Below, in pieces: positions 34,440 through 43,105 of a DNA stretch of 50,647 nucleotides. The position numbers were made by a program, and so were the translations under genes. Location: positions 1 to 50,647 of the forward strand of contig NZ_SMKW01000070.1 of the NCBI RefSeq assembly GCF_004348985.1, given 5' to 3'. The notes beneath the pieces were generated by a model. The model ran no database searches and was not told the origin of the DNA. It was given only the letters and a program-made list of their open reading frames with translations. How positions within the stretch are numbered: the stretch's first letter is position 1; each line of letters starts with the position of its first letter. Source of the DNA: Saccharopolyspora elongata (GTDB taxonomy: Bacteria; Actinomycetota; Actinomycetes; Mycobacteriales; Pseudonocardiaceae).

Positions 34440-35573
34440 TCAGTACGTGATGAGCGGCTTGATGATTCCGTCAGCGCGTGAAGCGAGAAGGTCGAAAGCT
34501 TTCGCCGCGTCTCCGAAGCCGAAGCGGTGCGTAGTCATCGGTGTGGGGTCGATGCGCTTGTTGACCATGAGCCGGAACAACCGCTGAAGACGCTCGGAGC
34601 CGCCAGGGCAGAGCATCGCTCGGATTGTCTTGCCACCCATGCCGAAACCGAAGGACACCAGTGGAATCGGCAGCGGCCCGGTGGCTTGCCAGCCGTGGTA
34701 GCCGGCATTGACCACCGTGCCTCCGGCTTTCGTTGCGCGAACGGCCTGTTCGAATGTCTCGTGGGTGCCGAGTGCCTCGATGGCGCAATCGACCCCGTGC
34801 TGGCCGACGACGTCCCGGATCTTGTTGATCGCATCCTCGTGGCGCGGGTTGATGACTAGATCGCTGCCGAACTGCGCGGACAGACGGGCATTGAGTGGGC
34901 GAGTCGCAGTGGTTATGACTGTGCCGGCGCCGAGCAAGCGGGCTCCTGCCGTGACGGAGAGACCGACCGCGCCTTGAGCGAACACCGCAACGGTACCGCC
35001 AAGAGGGATGTTGGCCTGTTCGGCTGCGGCGAGCCCCGTGCTCATGGAGTCGGTCGCGTACAACGCCTGCTCGTCGGTCAGCTCGTCGGGGATCCTGGCG
35101 ACGTTGAAATCGGCGTCCGGCACGACGAAATATTCAGCCAAACTTCCGTCCTGTTGTGTGGTGAACTTATAGCCACCAACCCCACCGCCGCACTGCTGTG
35201 GCGCTCCGCTCTGGCAGAAATCACAGCACCCACACGGCGTGACTGAGGTAACCGCCACCCGTTCGCCTTCGCGTACTCGTGTCACCGCGTCCCCAACGCG
35301 GCTCACGATCCCCACACTTTCGTGCCCAAGGACCCGGCCCACTGGCACAGCCATTGCTCCGCTTAGATTGTGTACGTCGCTCGCGCACATCATCGATGCG
35401 GTGGTTCGCACTACCACATCGCGCGGACCTGGTTCCGGTACCGGCCGTTCTGCCAACGCGACCTCGTTGTGCGCCACAAGCGTCAGGGCTTGCATGGTTA
35501 CGCGCCGCGGACGTGGCAACTTAGTAGTTTCTTTGCTACCCGATTGCGTCGTGGTCAAGCCGCTCGTACTCAT
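34440..35573 (-). CDS. Zinc-dependent alcohol dehydrogenase (MDR family)
   Basis: A 377-aa medium-chain dehydrogenase with GHESVGIV (zinc-binding His-Glu), the structural zinc loop CGCCDFCQSGAPQQC, and the Rossmann segment VAVFAQGAVGLSVTAGARLL. The Cys of the catalytic zinc site is in MMCASDVHN. It would interconvert a ketone/aldehyde and an alcohol with NAD(P)H. I chose the ATG at 35573 because it follows AGGAGGAAAG. That start lies 38 bp inside the acetolactate synthase gene, so translation is coupled. An obvious job is reduction of an acyloin or diketone made by that enzyme (inference). Confidence 0.9.
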   Translation of the reverse strand: MSTSGLTTTQSGSKETTKLPRPRRVTMQALTLVAHNEVALAERPVPEPGPRDVVVRTTASMMCASDVHNLSGAMAVPVGRVLGHESVGIVSRVGDAVTRVREGERVAVTSVTPCGCCDFCQSGAPQQCGGGVGGYKFTTQQDGSLAEYFVVPDADFNVARIPDELTDEQALYATDSMSTGLAAAEQANIPLGGTVAVFAQGAVGLSVTAGARLLGAGTVITTATRPLNARLSAQFGSDLVINPRHEDAINKIRDVVGQHGVDCAIEALGTHETFEQAVRATKAGGTVVNAGYHGWQATGPLPIPLVSFGFGMGGKTIRAMLCPGGSERLQRLFRLMVNKRIDPTPMTTHRFGFGDAAKAFDLLASRADGIIKPLITY

Positions 35574-37605
35574 GACTTTCCTCCTGTTCTACAGCCTTGC
35601 ATTCGAGAACATCTGCCAGGTTCCGGAGACTGTCCACCAGGGATTCGCCGCGGTCCCCGGGGGATTCCAAGAACAGTTTCAAGTATTGCCGCCCGCTGCG
35701 GCTTTCCATCGACATCCGGTTTATGGTGAGGCCGCACCGGCGCACTGTGGCCGTAACGCGCGGTACTACGTAAGGTGTGTCCCGCGTAACCAAGAAAACT
35801 GCTCGAGGCGAGGCGCAGACCAACTTGTTGCTCGCGTTTCTCGCGATGATTTCCTCGCGAACGATGCTCGTATCCCAGCGTGGTGACATGCCCCGGGCGA
35901 TGGCGATATCATCGTTGCTGACGCCTGGCCCGATCATCGGCCACACCATCTCGCTGGCCGGCACCTGGAAATCGATGACCACTGGAGTGTCGGTGATTTC
36001 CAGAGCACGCCGAACCACGTCGTCGATTTCATCGGCCTTCGTGCATCGCAGGCCGACGCATCCATATGCTTCGGCGAGCCGCACGAAATCCGGCGCTGCC
36101 CCAACGGTGTTCAAGTCAGACTGCGAGTACCGCTCGTCGTAGAAAAGGTTCTGCCACTGCCGGACCATGCCATAACTACCGTTGTTGATCACAGCGATCT
36201 TGATGGGGATTCGTTCGGCCACGCACGTGGCGAGCTCCTGATGCGTCATCTGGAAGCAGCCGTCGCCGTCGATCGCCCAGACCTCGCGCTCGGGCAGAGC
36301 CATTTTCGCGCCCATGGCGGCAGGCACCGCCATTCCCATCGTGCCAAGCCCGCCCGAGGTGATCAGCGAGCGCGGACGTTCGAAGCCGATGCACTGCGCA
36401 GCCCACATCTGATGCTGGCCAACCCCGGTCACGTAGATCGCCTCCGGCGCGGCCAGTTCGCTCAACCGGCGTAGCACACGAGGGGCGGACAGGCCCTCCG
36501 CTGGCTGTTCGTAGGCCGGGCGATAGGTCTTCTGATACCCCAGCAAGATCCTGGTCCAGGCCGTGAAGTCGTAGCGGAGATCCTCTGCAGCGCTTAGCCG
36601 GTGGAGTTCGCTGAGGACCTCCTTGCAATCGCCGACCAGGGGCACATCGGCGTGCCGGACACGAGAAACCTCGGTGGCGTCGATGTCGATATGGATGACC
36701 TGTGCCCCGGGGGCGAACGTGGACAGTTGTCCGGTCACTCGGTCGTCGAAGCGAACGCCGACCGCGATGAGCAAGTCAGCCTGTTGCAGAGCGCCGACCG
36801 CGGCCACTGATCCGTGCATACCCGGCATGCCCATGTGCAATGGATGGCTGTCCGGGAAGACGCCGAGTCCCATGAGTGTGGTCACCACAGGTATCCCGGC
36901 GTGCTCTGCAAAGCGCAGCAGCTCCGGAGCAGTTTCTCCGAGAACGGCACCACCGCCTACGTAGAGCACCGGCCGCGATGCCGAACTCAACAGCTTTAAG
37001 GCGCTACGCAGCAACTGCTCGTCATACATGGTCGGCGTCTGAGGCGCAGACCCTAGTAGTCCGGGGAAGGGAGTGGCGGCGAGCAAGGCATCCTTGCACA
37101 CGTCAACGACCACCGGCCCGGGCCTGCCAGCCCCGGCAATCCGAAATGCGTCGGCGATCGCAGCAGGGATCTGTTCGGCGTCGGTGACTGCGAACCCGTG
37201 TTTGGTAATCGGAAGAGTGATCCCCAGGACGTCAATCTCCTGGAAAGCGTCCGTTCCGATCGCCGTGCTGGGCACTTGGCCGGTGATCGCCACAATCGGG
37301 ATCGAGTCTCGGTACGCGTCGGCCAGGGGAGTGACGAGATTTGTCGCGCCGGGACCGCTGGTAACCAGACAAACCCCAACCCTCCCGGTCGCCTGGGCGT
37401 ATCCCCTCGCCGCGTGGCCGGCGCATTGCTCGTGCCGTACCAATACGTGCCGCAGCGTCTTCGAATCGACCAGCGCATCATACGCCGGCAGGATCGCGCC
37501 CCCGGGCAAGCCAAAGATCACCTCCGTCCCGACTAGTTCCAGGCTTCGGAGCAGGGCTTGAGCACCGGTTATCCGTTCGGCATACCTTGGTGAGGGGACG
37601 ACCAT
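35536..37605 (-). CDS. Acetolactate synthase large subunit fused to an ACT domain
   Basis: A ThDP enzyme of 689 aa joining two pyruvates, or pyruvate and a 2-oxoacid, into an acetohydroxyacid. Catalytic Glu59 is in RHEQCAGHAARG. The FAD- and ThDP-binding regions end with GDGCFQMTHQEL...INN. After about residue 600 comes an ACT-type segment (VTATVRRCGLTINRMSMESR) resembling the small subunit IlvM. In most bacteria the small subunit is a separate protein, so the fusion is notable. The ATG at 37605 follows TTTGGAGG; an ATG at 37632 without a ribosome binding site is the alternative. It heads an operon with a dehydrogenase and a KAS III-like gene. Confidence 0.9.
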   Translation of the reverse strand: MVVPSPRYAERITGAQALLRSLELVGTEVIFGLPGGAILPAYDALVDSKTLRHVLVRHEQCAGHAARGYAQATGRVGVCLVTSGPGATNLVTPLADAYRDSIPIVAITGQVPSTAIGTDAFQEIDVLGITLPITKHGFAVTDAEQIPAAIADAFRIAGAGRPGPVVVDVCKDALLAATPFPGLLGSAPQTPTMYDEQLLRSALKLLSSASRPVLYVGGGAVLGETAPELLRFAEHAGIPVVTTLMGLGVFPDSHPLHMGMPGMHGSVAAVGALQQADLLIAVGVRFDDRVTGQLSTFAPGAQVIHIDIDATEVSRVRHADVPLVGDCKEVLSELHRLSAAEDLRYDFTAWTRILLGYQKTYRPAYEQPAEGLSAPRVLRRLSELAAPEAIYVTGVGQHQMWAAQCIGFERPRSLITSGGLGTMGMAVPAAMGAKMALPEREVWAIDGDGCFQMTHQELATCVAERIPIKIAVINNGSYGMVRQWQNLFYDERYSQSDLNTVGAAPDFVRLAEAYGCVGLRCTKADEIDDVVRRALEITDTPVVIDFQVPASEMVWPMIGPGVSNDDIAIARGMSPRWDTSIVREEIIARNASNKLVCASPRAVFLVTRDTPYVVPRVTATVRRCGLTINRMSMESRSGRQYLKLFLESPGDRGESLVDSLRNLADVLECKAVEQEESHEYERLDHDAIG

Positions 37606-38130
37606 CGGGAAAGCCTCCAAAGGAAGACCCATTAATTCCGAGTTGCACCCGGCGCCGGCCTACCTCCACGAAAACCGACGCCAAGGATTATCCGCCGATG
37701 ACATGACAGCATGCCGCTCCGCGCAAGTATTGTTTAGAGAAAATGGTGCCATTGATCGCCGCTTCACGTGCAAGCAACGGGGCCACAAGGAAGACTCGCA
37801 AGGAAACCGGGCGATCGTAGCAGATACTCCTCGCTCCCCACCTCTGGCAGAATTCTCCGTTCTCGAGCTGCGGGAATCGGGCTACCCCAGGTGTATGCCC
37901 GGGGTATTGATTCTGCGGCCAACCAGGCCAAATGTCGGTGGCCGCGAGTTCGTGGCAAATTTTTACGGTTCTATCGTCAGAGACGATACCGCTTGACCAC
38001 GGCTGTGCCCTTGCGATCATCAATACCTGCCTATTCGGGCAGGTTCAGGGAGTGCTGTGTCCGCTCGGGATCCAGAGAGGGGAGACGAACGTGCGCGTCC
38101 GAGCTGTCTTACAGCGAGGGAGGCAGAGAG
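37606..38130. other. Upstream region of the acetolactate synthase operon
   Basis: About 525 bp with no recognised gene. I looked on the minus strand for a leader peptide rich in Leu/Ile/Val codons, as in ilv attenuators, and for a T-box, and found neither. The left end should hold the operon promoter. The right end runs into maturase-fragment DNA. Confidence 0.45.
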
Positions 38131-38250
38131 TATCGCTCCGCGACGTATCAGCTCCTGTCACGCATCAATGCCTACCTGGTGCGCTGGATTCACACGAAGT
38201 ACAAACGGCTGCGGGGCGAGAAGAAAGCCATCGAGTGCTGGCGGGGAATC
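38131..38250 (+). pseudogene. ltrA: Group II intron maturase, C-terminal fragment
   Basis: The translation YRSATYQLLSRINAYLVRWI followed by HTKYKRLRGEKKAIECWRGI is closely similar to the maturase tail at 13661-13861. Only about 40 codons remain. It passes directly into an IS3 transposase fragment at 38259, so it is a recombination scar. Confidence 0.82.
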
Positions 38251-38258
38251 GCCGAAAG

Positions 38259-38423
38259 GGCATTGAGGTGGCTCGCTGCACCGTCGAGCGGCTGATGCGT
38301 CAGCTGGGCATCAGCGGCGTCGTGCGAGGCGCACCCAAGCGGACCACGATCCCGGCGAAAGACGGTGTGCGGGCCGGTGATCTGGTCAACCGGGACTTCG
38401 CCGCCGGCCGGCCGAAGGTCTAG
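38259..38423 (+). pseudogene. IS3-family transposase (OrfB) fragment
   Basis: GIEVARCTVERLMRQLGISG, then VVRGAPKRTTIPAKDGVRAG and DLVNRDFAAGRP, are the N-terminal HTH_21 region of IS3-type OrfB that precedes the DDE integrase core. It is cut at both sides. The right edge meets the IS701-type end at 38420-38423. Confidence 0.82.
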
Positions 38424-39098
38424 TACTGCAACGGCACTCGGCGATCAGGGGCGGATCTCGTTGCCCGATAATGGGATCAACCCGTCGAGGCCGGTCCCAG
38501 GTGCCCCTTTCGGCCTCCTGGGCGCGGGTGGCAGCGAGGTAGGCGGCGGCGAGCATGGCCAGAGTGATGTGGGAGTGCCAGGCCCGCCACGACCGGGCCT
38601 GACACTGGTCGAGCCCGGCCTCGTTCTTCGCGCTCCGGAAGCACTCCTCGATCGCCCACCGCGCCCCCGGCAACCCTGGTGCCGGTGTACTGACGCTGCA
38701 CCCAGGCCGAGCGGAGGCCTTTCTTGATGAACCTGGTCTCGTCGAGGATGAACACCCCGGTCGCGTCATCACCGAGCTGGTCCAGGACATCACCGCGCAG
38801 GTCATCCCGGGCCCCGTCGACGTCCCAGTCCGTGGTGCGCAGCAACCGCTGCATCCGGTCCGGCGAGACCGCCCCGGCATTCTTGGCCAGCGTCCAGCCG
38901 TTCTTCCGCTCCCGCCCAGCCAGCAGCCTCTGCAGGTAGGTACCGACCCGCTGACGCGGCTCGGACCTGGCGAAACGGCTGAAGATCAGCTCCACCACGG
39001 CATCCAACGACGCCACTCACCTTGCAAGATCCACCACGCGGTGATCATCACCGCCGACAGCCCTCAGCATCCCACGTCACGCCGTCGTTGCAGTACTA
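38421..39098 (-). mobile_element. Decayed IS701-type insertion sequence
   Basis: The left end TAGTACTGCAACG at 38421-38433 is found inverted as CGTTGCAGTACTA at 39086-39098. The enclosed minus-strand transposase is shortened by a large internal deletion. Flanks CTAG and CTAC are near but not identical, so I do not claim a target duplication. The same end sequence (TACTGCAACGGC) occurs at the related remnant near 41978. Confidence 0.75.
38430..39016 (-). pseudogene. IS701-type transposase with internal deletion
   Basis: The N-terminal half is intact from MASLDAVVELIFSRFARSEP to FILDETRFIKKGLRSAWVQR and QYTGT. The following 150-200 residues of the catalytic domain are missing. Downstream, in another frame, comes the C-terminal part RWAIEECFRSAKNEAGLDQ and RSWRAWHSHITLAMLAAAYL. 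The DDE Glu of this family lies in the EECF motif, so one catalytic residue is retained and the others are lost. Confidence 0.82.
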
Positions 39099-39103
39099 CC
39101 TGC

Positions 39104-39706
39104 TCAAGGCCCCGGATGTGTCCGTGGAACGGATTGGCCCTTGCTCATGCGCAGGATCAAGGCGACCGCGTCCTCCGAGTGGACTGCCGGAGTCAGGACC
39201 TCCTGGAGGAGCAGGCCACGAATCGCGGCGATGGTGACGGAGGCCGTGGTCAGCGCTTCCTTGGCGTCGAGCCCTTCGCGTTCCGCGAGCGAGGCCAGAA
39301 TCTTGGTCAGGTCGTCGAGTGAGTCGATGAACTCACGAAAGTTCTCCGGGCTGTACGCGGCCAGACCTACGACGTGAAAGAAGCCGCGGACACGCGACAG
39401 CTGCTCCGGGCGGGTGTAGGTCCGCCAGATCGCCACGACGAGGTCGTCGAAGGTGCCTTGCTGGGCGGCCTCGAAAAGCGCCTCGTTGTCACGGGATCGC
39501 TGCGCCTTGAGCATGGCTGCCAGGACGCCCGGGAGCGACCCGAAGTGGTATCGCAGGAGGGCGTGGCTGGTCCCGGTCCGGGCGGCGATCTCACGGAGTG
39601 ACACCTCCGGTGCGGGAAGGGCCTCGTCGAAGGCGTCGAGAAGCCGAGCCAGGAGGCGCTCGCGTGCGTCGCCGGTGCGTTCCGTGCTTGACAGGATCAC
39701 TCCCAC
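39104..39706 (-). CDS. TetR-family transcriptional repressor
   Basis: A 200-aa regulator with an N-terminal helix-turn-helix (VSLREIAARTGTSHALLRYH, about 36-55) and a helical ligand-binding domain. It is divergent from the amidohydrolase gene with 85 bp between them, the usual arrangement for a local repressor. Start uncertain: GTG at 39706 or 39700, neither with a strong ribosome binding site. It probably senses the substrate of the amidohydrolase/esterase pair. Confidence 0.86.
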   Translation of the reverse strand: MGVILSSTERTGDARERLLARLLDAFDEALPAPEVSLREIAARTGTSHALLRYHFGSLPGVLAAMLKAQRSRDNEALFEAAQQGTFDDLVVAIWRTYTRPEQLSRVRGFFHVVGLAAYSPENFREFIDSLDDLTKILASLAEREGLDAKEALTTASVTIAAIRGLLLQEVLTPAVHSEDAVALILRMSKGQSVPRTHPGP

Positions 39707-39735
39707 AGTTTATCCATTGGAAAAGACTGACGGTG

Positions 39736-39755
39736 CCGTGGTGCTTCAACCATGG
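39736..39755. promoter_or_regulatory. Candidate TetR operator
   Basis: CCGTGGT (39736-39742) and ACCATGG (39749-39755) are inverted repeats with one mismatch and a 6-nt spacer, placed between the divergent TetR and amidohydrolase starts. Size and position fit a TetR-type operator. Confidence 0.5.
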
Positions 39756-39791
39756 TCGCAGTCAGCTCACCGACGGCGGAGGACATGACTC

Positions 39792-41018
39792 GTGGCACCT
39801 TTTCAGATAACCGGCGCGGCGGTCGTCGACGGGTCGGGTCGCGACCCCGTTGACGTCACCGTCACCATCGAAGACGGGCGTATCACCCAGCTCGGTGCCT
39901 CCGGCGCACACGGCGAGCGCTTCGATGCCGGGGGACTGACGATGACGCCTGGCCTGATCGACGCTCACGTTCACCTGGGCCTGTCGAGCCCGATCCAGCC
40001 GCAGTTCTCGTTTCGGATCAGTGCCGCTGAGATCGCGGCAGACATCTTCGCCACGGCCGGCGCGACGCTCGACGCCGGCTTCACGACCGTTCGGGACACC
40101 GGCGGGATCGACGGCGGCGTCGTCACCACGATCGCAAAGGGCAAGGTCAGGGGGCCACGCGTCCTGTCGTGCGGACCTGTTCAGTGCCAGACCGGTGGGC
40201 ACGGCTACTACGGAGCCGACTGGGAACCCACCGAGCTGTGGAGCAGCCATCACGTTCCCGGTCTGTGCGCCCTGTCCATGATGTCGGGCAACGCGGACGA
40301 GCTGCGAAGCAACGTGCGCGAGGCATTCCGTCGCGGAGCCTCCTTCCTGAAGCTCTGTGTGACCGGCGGAGTGGTCGGCGCGCACGACAAGCTGACCGAC
40401 ACCCAGTTCACCGTGGAAGAAATCGCCGTCGCTGTTCAAGAAGCCGCGGCACGGGGCACCTATGTGACGGTGCACGCCCACAACAACGAAGGCATTCGGA
40501 ACGCGGTCGAGGCCGGGGTGCGCTGTGTCGAACACGGCACCGACCTCGATGAGTCCACGGCCACCCTGATGGCCACTCGCGAGGTCGCCCTTGTGCCCAC
40601 GTTCGCTGTCGTCGAGCAACTGCTGCATGACACCGCTGGAGCCGGCCTCGGCGAGTCGACCCGCGATCGTGTGCTGGGTGTTCGTGAGCGGATGACCGAG
40701 GCGCTTGCCGTCGCCAAGGAGGCCGGAGTGCGGATCGGGCTGGGTTCCGATCTCATCGGTCCGGCTCAGGACCGTCGAGGCGAAGAACTCAAGTTGCGCG
40801 CAGAGCTGGAGACGCCGATGGAAGCACTCGTGGCGGCCACGAAGACCAACGCCGAGATCCTTGGCCTATCCAGCCAAGTGGGGGTCATCGCTCCCGGCAT
40901 GCAGGCAGACCTCGTGCTCTGGAACGGCAACCCGCTCGAAGATCCGAAGCTCTTCGCCGACCCCGCCAACGCCGTACTCGTCGTCCAAGCCGGACGTGTT
41001 GTGAAGGACCTCCGATGA
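39792..41018 (+). CDS. Metal-dependent amidohydrolase
   Basis: A 408-aa amidohydrolase-superfamily enzyme. Metal ligands are visible: HVH in DAHVHLG, the bridging Lys in FLKLCVTGG, His in TVHAHNNEG and CVEHGTDLD, and the catalytic Asp in GLGSDLIG. This set is typical of imidazolonepropionase/prolidase-like members that hydrolyse amides, lactams or related bonds. The GTG at 39792 follows GGCGGAGG. It overlaps the esterase start by ATGA, so the two hydrolases form one unit under the adjacent TetR. Substrate unknown. Confidence 0.9.
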   Translation: MAPFQITGAAVVDGSGRDPVDVTVTIEDGRITQLGASGAHGERFDAGGLTMTPGLIDAHVHLGLSSPIQPQFSFRISAAEIAADIFATAGATLDAGFTTVRDTGGIDGGVVTTIAKGKVRGPRVLSCGPVQCQTGGHGYYGADWEPTELWSSHHVPGLCALSMMSGNADELRSNVREAFRRGASFLKLCVTGGVVGAHDKLTDTQFTVEEIAVAVQEAAARGTYVTVHAHNNEGIRNAVEAGVRCVEHGTDLDESTATLMATREVALVPTFAVVEQLLHDTAGAGLGESTRDRVLGVRERMTEALAVAKEAGVRIGLGSDLIGPAQDRRGEELKLRAELETPMEALVAATKTNAEILGLSSQVGVIAPGMQADLVLWNGNPLEDPKLFADPANAVLVVQAGRVVKDLR

Positions 41019-41869
41019 GCACCATGTGGCACGGCTGCCTAGCCGACACCGACTACTTCGAGATGCGCTCCAGCGGTGGGCACGACTACGGCGTCTGGGT
41101 CACCACGCCACCGGGCTACGACCCCGCCACGACGCGAGCGCCTGCCGTGTATGTGCTCGACGGCAACTGGGCCGTGGGCATGACGGCTCCGCTCATCGTC
41201 ACCCAGGCGGACCCCATGCAGCGGATCCAGCCCTACATCCAGGTCAGCGTCGGCTACGCGGGCGAAGACGCACAGCACTGGGATCGGCTGCGCAACAGAG
41301 ACCTCGTGCCACCCGGCGAGCCCATCGCCAAGGAGCTCATCGATGCCGTGGAGGCGGGAGTTCAAGCGGGCGCGAGGACACGCGAGGAAGCCGACGCCTA
41401 CCTCGCCGAACTGCGCGACACCCACGCCGATGCGTTCCTGGGCTTCCTCACCGCGGAACTGCACCCGCGGATCGAACGCGACTACGGCACAGCCACGAGC
41501 GGTCACGGCCTTTTCGGCTACTCCTACGGCGGACTTTTCAGTCTCTACACCTGGCTCACCGGCAGCACGCTCTTCGAGAGCATCGGAGCGGGCAGCCCCG
41601 GCGTCGCCGGTGAAGACAGTCAGATCTTCGCCCAGCTCCAAGAGATGGGTGACAGGCAGCATGCCGCCAAGCTTCACGTGACCCTCAACGAGCGAGAGCT
41701 GCTCGGAGACCTGGCCATCTACCAAAACATCACGAAGAACACGGCCACCGTCCTTCACCGCCTCACCTTACGCGGCGGAGCCGTCACCAGCGCGGTCCTG
41801 CGCGAAACGCACGTGACTGGCCTGCAGGCATCGTTCCTCAGCTACCTCAGGACCTGCCGGGCCCGGTAA
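41015..41869 (+). CDS. Alpha/beta-hydrolase esterase (IroE/enterochelin-esterase-like)
   Basis: A 284-aa putative esterase with the nucleophile elbow GYSYGG (about residue 169), an N-terminal VWVTTPPGYD and VYVLDGNW typical of the esterase D/IroE-like family, and a late His (ETHVTGLQASFL). No signal peptide is seen. Translationally coupled to the amidohydrolase by a 4-bp overlap. The pair would act in sequence on an ester- and amide-containing compound, as in catabolism or detoxification (inference). Confidence 0.85.
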   Translation: MSTMWHGCLADTDYFEMRSSGGHDYGVWVTTPPGYDPATTRAPAVYVLDGNWAVGMTAPLIVTQADPMQRIQPYIQVSVGYAGEDAQHWDRLRNRDLVPPGEPIAKELIDAVEAGVQAGARTREEADAYLAELRDTHADAFLGFLTAELHPRIERDYGTATSGHGLFGYSYGGLFSLYTWLTGSTLFESIGAGSPGVAGEDSQIFAQLQEMGDRQHAAKLHVTLNERELLGDLAIYQNITKNTATVLHRLTLRGGAVTSAVLRETHVTGLQASFLSYLRTCRAR

Positions 41870-41991
41870 GCGCGAACGCCGCGGCTGTGCGACCGCCGCG
41901 CTGGGCGGCCCGCACTCCGGAGAGTTCGCATGTCCATCGATGACCTGCAGTCTCGACAATGGTGACGACCGCCTAATTACTGCAACGGCGC

Positions 41992-42743
41992 TCAGGTGAG
42001 TGGATAGCCTCGTCGTTGGTAGTGGCTGAGGCGGGCTTGGTGTTGTCGGCGTCGGCGGAAGCGTGACCAGGCCCAAATGTGTTCGGCGGTGTCGGCGACA
42101 CGCAGGACGAGTTTGGTGAGCAGGCGCCGGATCTCCGGTAGCGTGAATCCGATCATGCCTGGTTCGTCGACACCGATTCCCTTTTATGGCAAGGGATCGT
42201 GACACGGTGAGCCAGGCGTGGGCGAGCATGGACAGGGTGATATGGGCGTACCACGCTCGCCAGGATCGGACCTGGTAGTGGTCGAGCCCGGCTTCGTTTT
42301 TGGCTTGCTGGAAGCATTCCTCGATCCGCCAGCGCGTGCCGACGATCCAGGCCAGGTCCAGCAGCGTCGAGCGGCGAGACCCGTAGCAGACGTAGTAGGC
42401 GATCTCGGTCGGGTCCGAGATCGAACGCCGGGCCAGCAACCAGTGCCCGCGCCCGGCCGGCCAGCCGATGCGGGTGGGCATCCTCGCCCAGTCGTACTCG
42501 CGGGTGCCGTGCGCGCCGGCGCCGACCGACAACCGTCGCCACGAGCGCTGCGGCAGGGCGGCGATCAGCTCGTCGGCGCGGGTTTCACCGCCGTCGGTGG
42601 TGATCAGGGTGTCGTTGACTTTGGTGGCCAGCACGTACGCGGCGTCGCGCTCCTCCAGCCATGTCCGCAGGTATTTGACCTGCCCGTATGCCTCATCAGC
42701 AGTGATCCACGCGAACGGCACACCCGTGTCAAACGGAATCTGA
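41992..42743 (-). pseudogene. IS701-type transposase, 5'-truncated and frameshifted
   Basis: From 42743 the frame reads FAWITADEAYGQVKYLRTWL, DAAYVLATKVNDTL, WRIEECFQQAKNEAGLDHYQ and SWRAWYAHITLSMLAHAWLT, the middle and C-terminal part of an IS701-type DDE transposase. A frameshift near 42175 moves the normal end (MIGFTLPEIRRLLTKLVLRV to YQRRGYPLT) into another frame. The N-terminal half is missing. The 3' end of the element (TACTGCAACGGC) is at about 41978. Related to, but distinct from, the element at 38421. Confidence 0.83.
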
Positions 42744-42877
42744 CGAGAGTCCCGCCACAGCTGTCCAATCGGCTACAGGTAGGCGGATCCTCGTAACCCG
42801 GGATGTTACCCACGTCGAGGGACCTTGGGAAATCGCCGCGCGGACCGCGATCCCGGCTGCCATCGTCGTGCGGCGTT

Positions 42878-43105
42878 TCACAGGCGGTGCAGGGTCCTCG
42901 CGAAAGTCGGCGTGCTGTTTATAATCTTGGCGGCGGACCAGCATTCCGGGCAGCTGTCCCAGAACCAATCGGTCTCACTCGGTCGGATCAGCGTGATCAC
43001 CTCGCCGCAGAGCGCTACGACCTCGGTCCCGAGTTCACGCTGATGTTGCTCCTTGCGCATGGCGTGTCTGGCGCCGTTCACTGGCAGCCACCGAACGTCA
43101 CTCAC
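42878..43105 (-). CDS. Small zinc-finger-like protein
   Basis: A 75-aa protein starting VSDVRWLPVNGARHAMRK, with potential zinc ligands His in GARHAM, Cys in ALCGE and a CPEC knuckle in WDSCPECWSAAK. Short proteins of this pattern are common and uncharacterised in Pseudonocardiaceae. The GTG at 43105 follows GGAGG by 8 nt, which decides it over longer in-frame readings up to 43348. It stands alone; function unknown. Confidence 0.72.
   Translation of the reverse strand: MSDVRWLPVNGARHAMRKEQHQRELGTEVVALCGEVITLIRPSETDWFWDSCPECWSAAKIINSTPTFARTLHRL

Noticed and set aside
37606..37990. Possible branched-chain amino acid attenuator or T-box upstream of the acetolactate synthase
   Set aside because: I found no leader peptide rich in Leu/Ile/Val codons and no T-box-like structure.
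38421..39098. CTAG/CTAC as a 4-bp target duplication of the IS701-type element
   Set aside because: The two flanks differ at one base, and the neighbouring DNA is itself a broken IS3 fragment.
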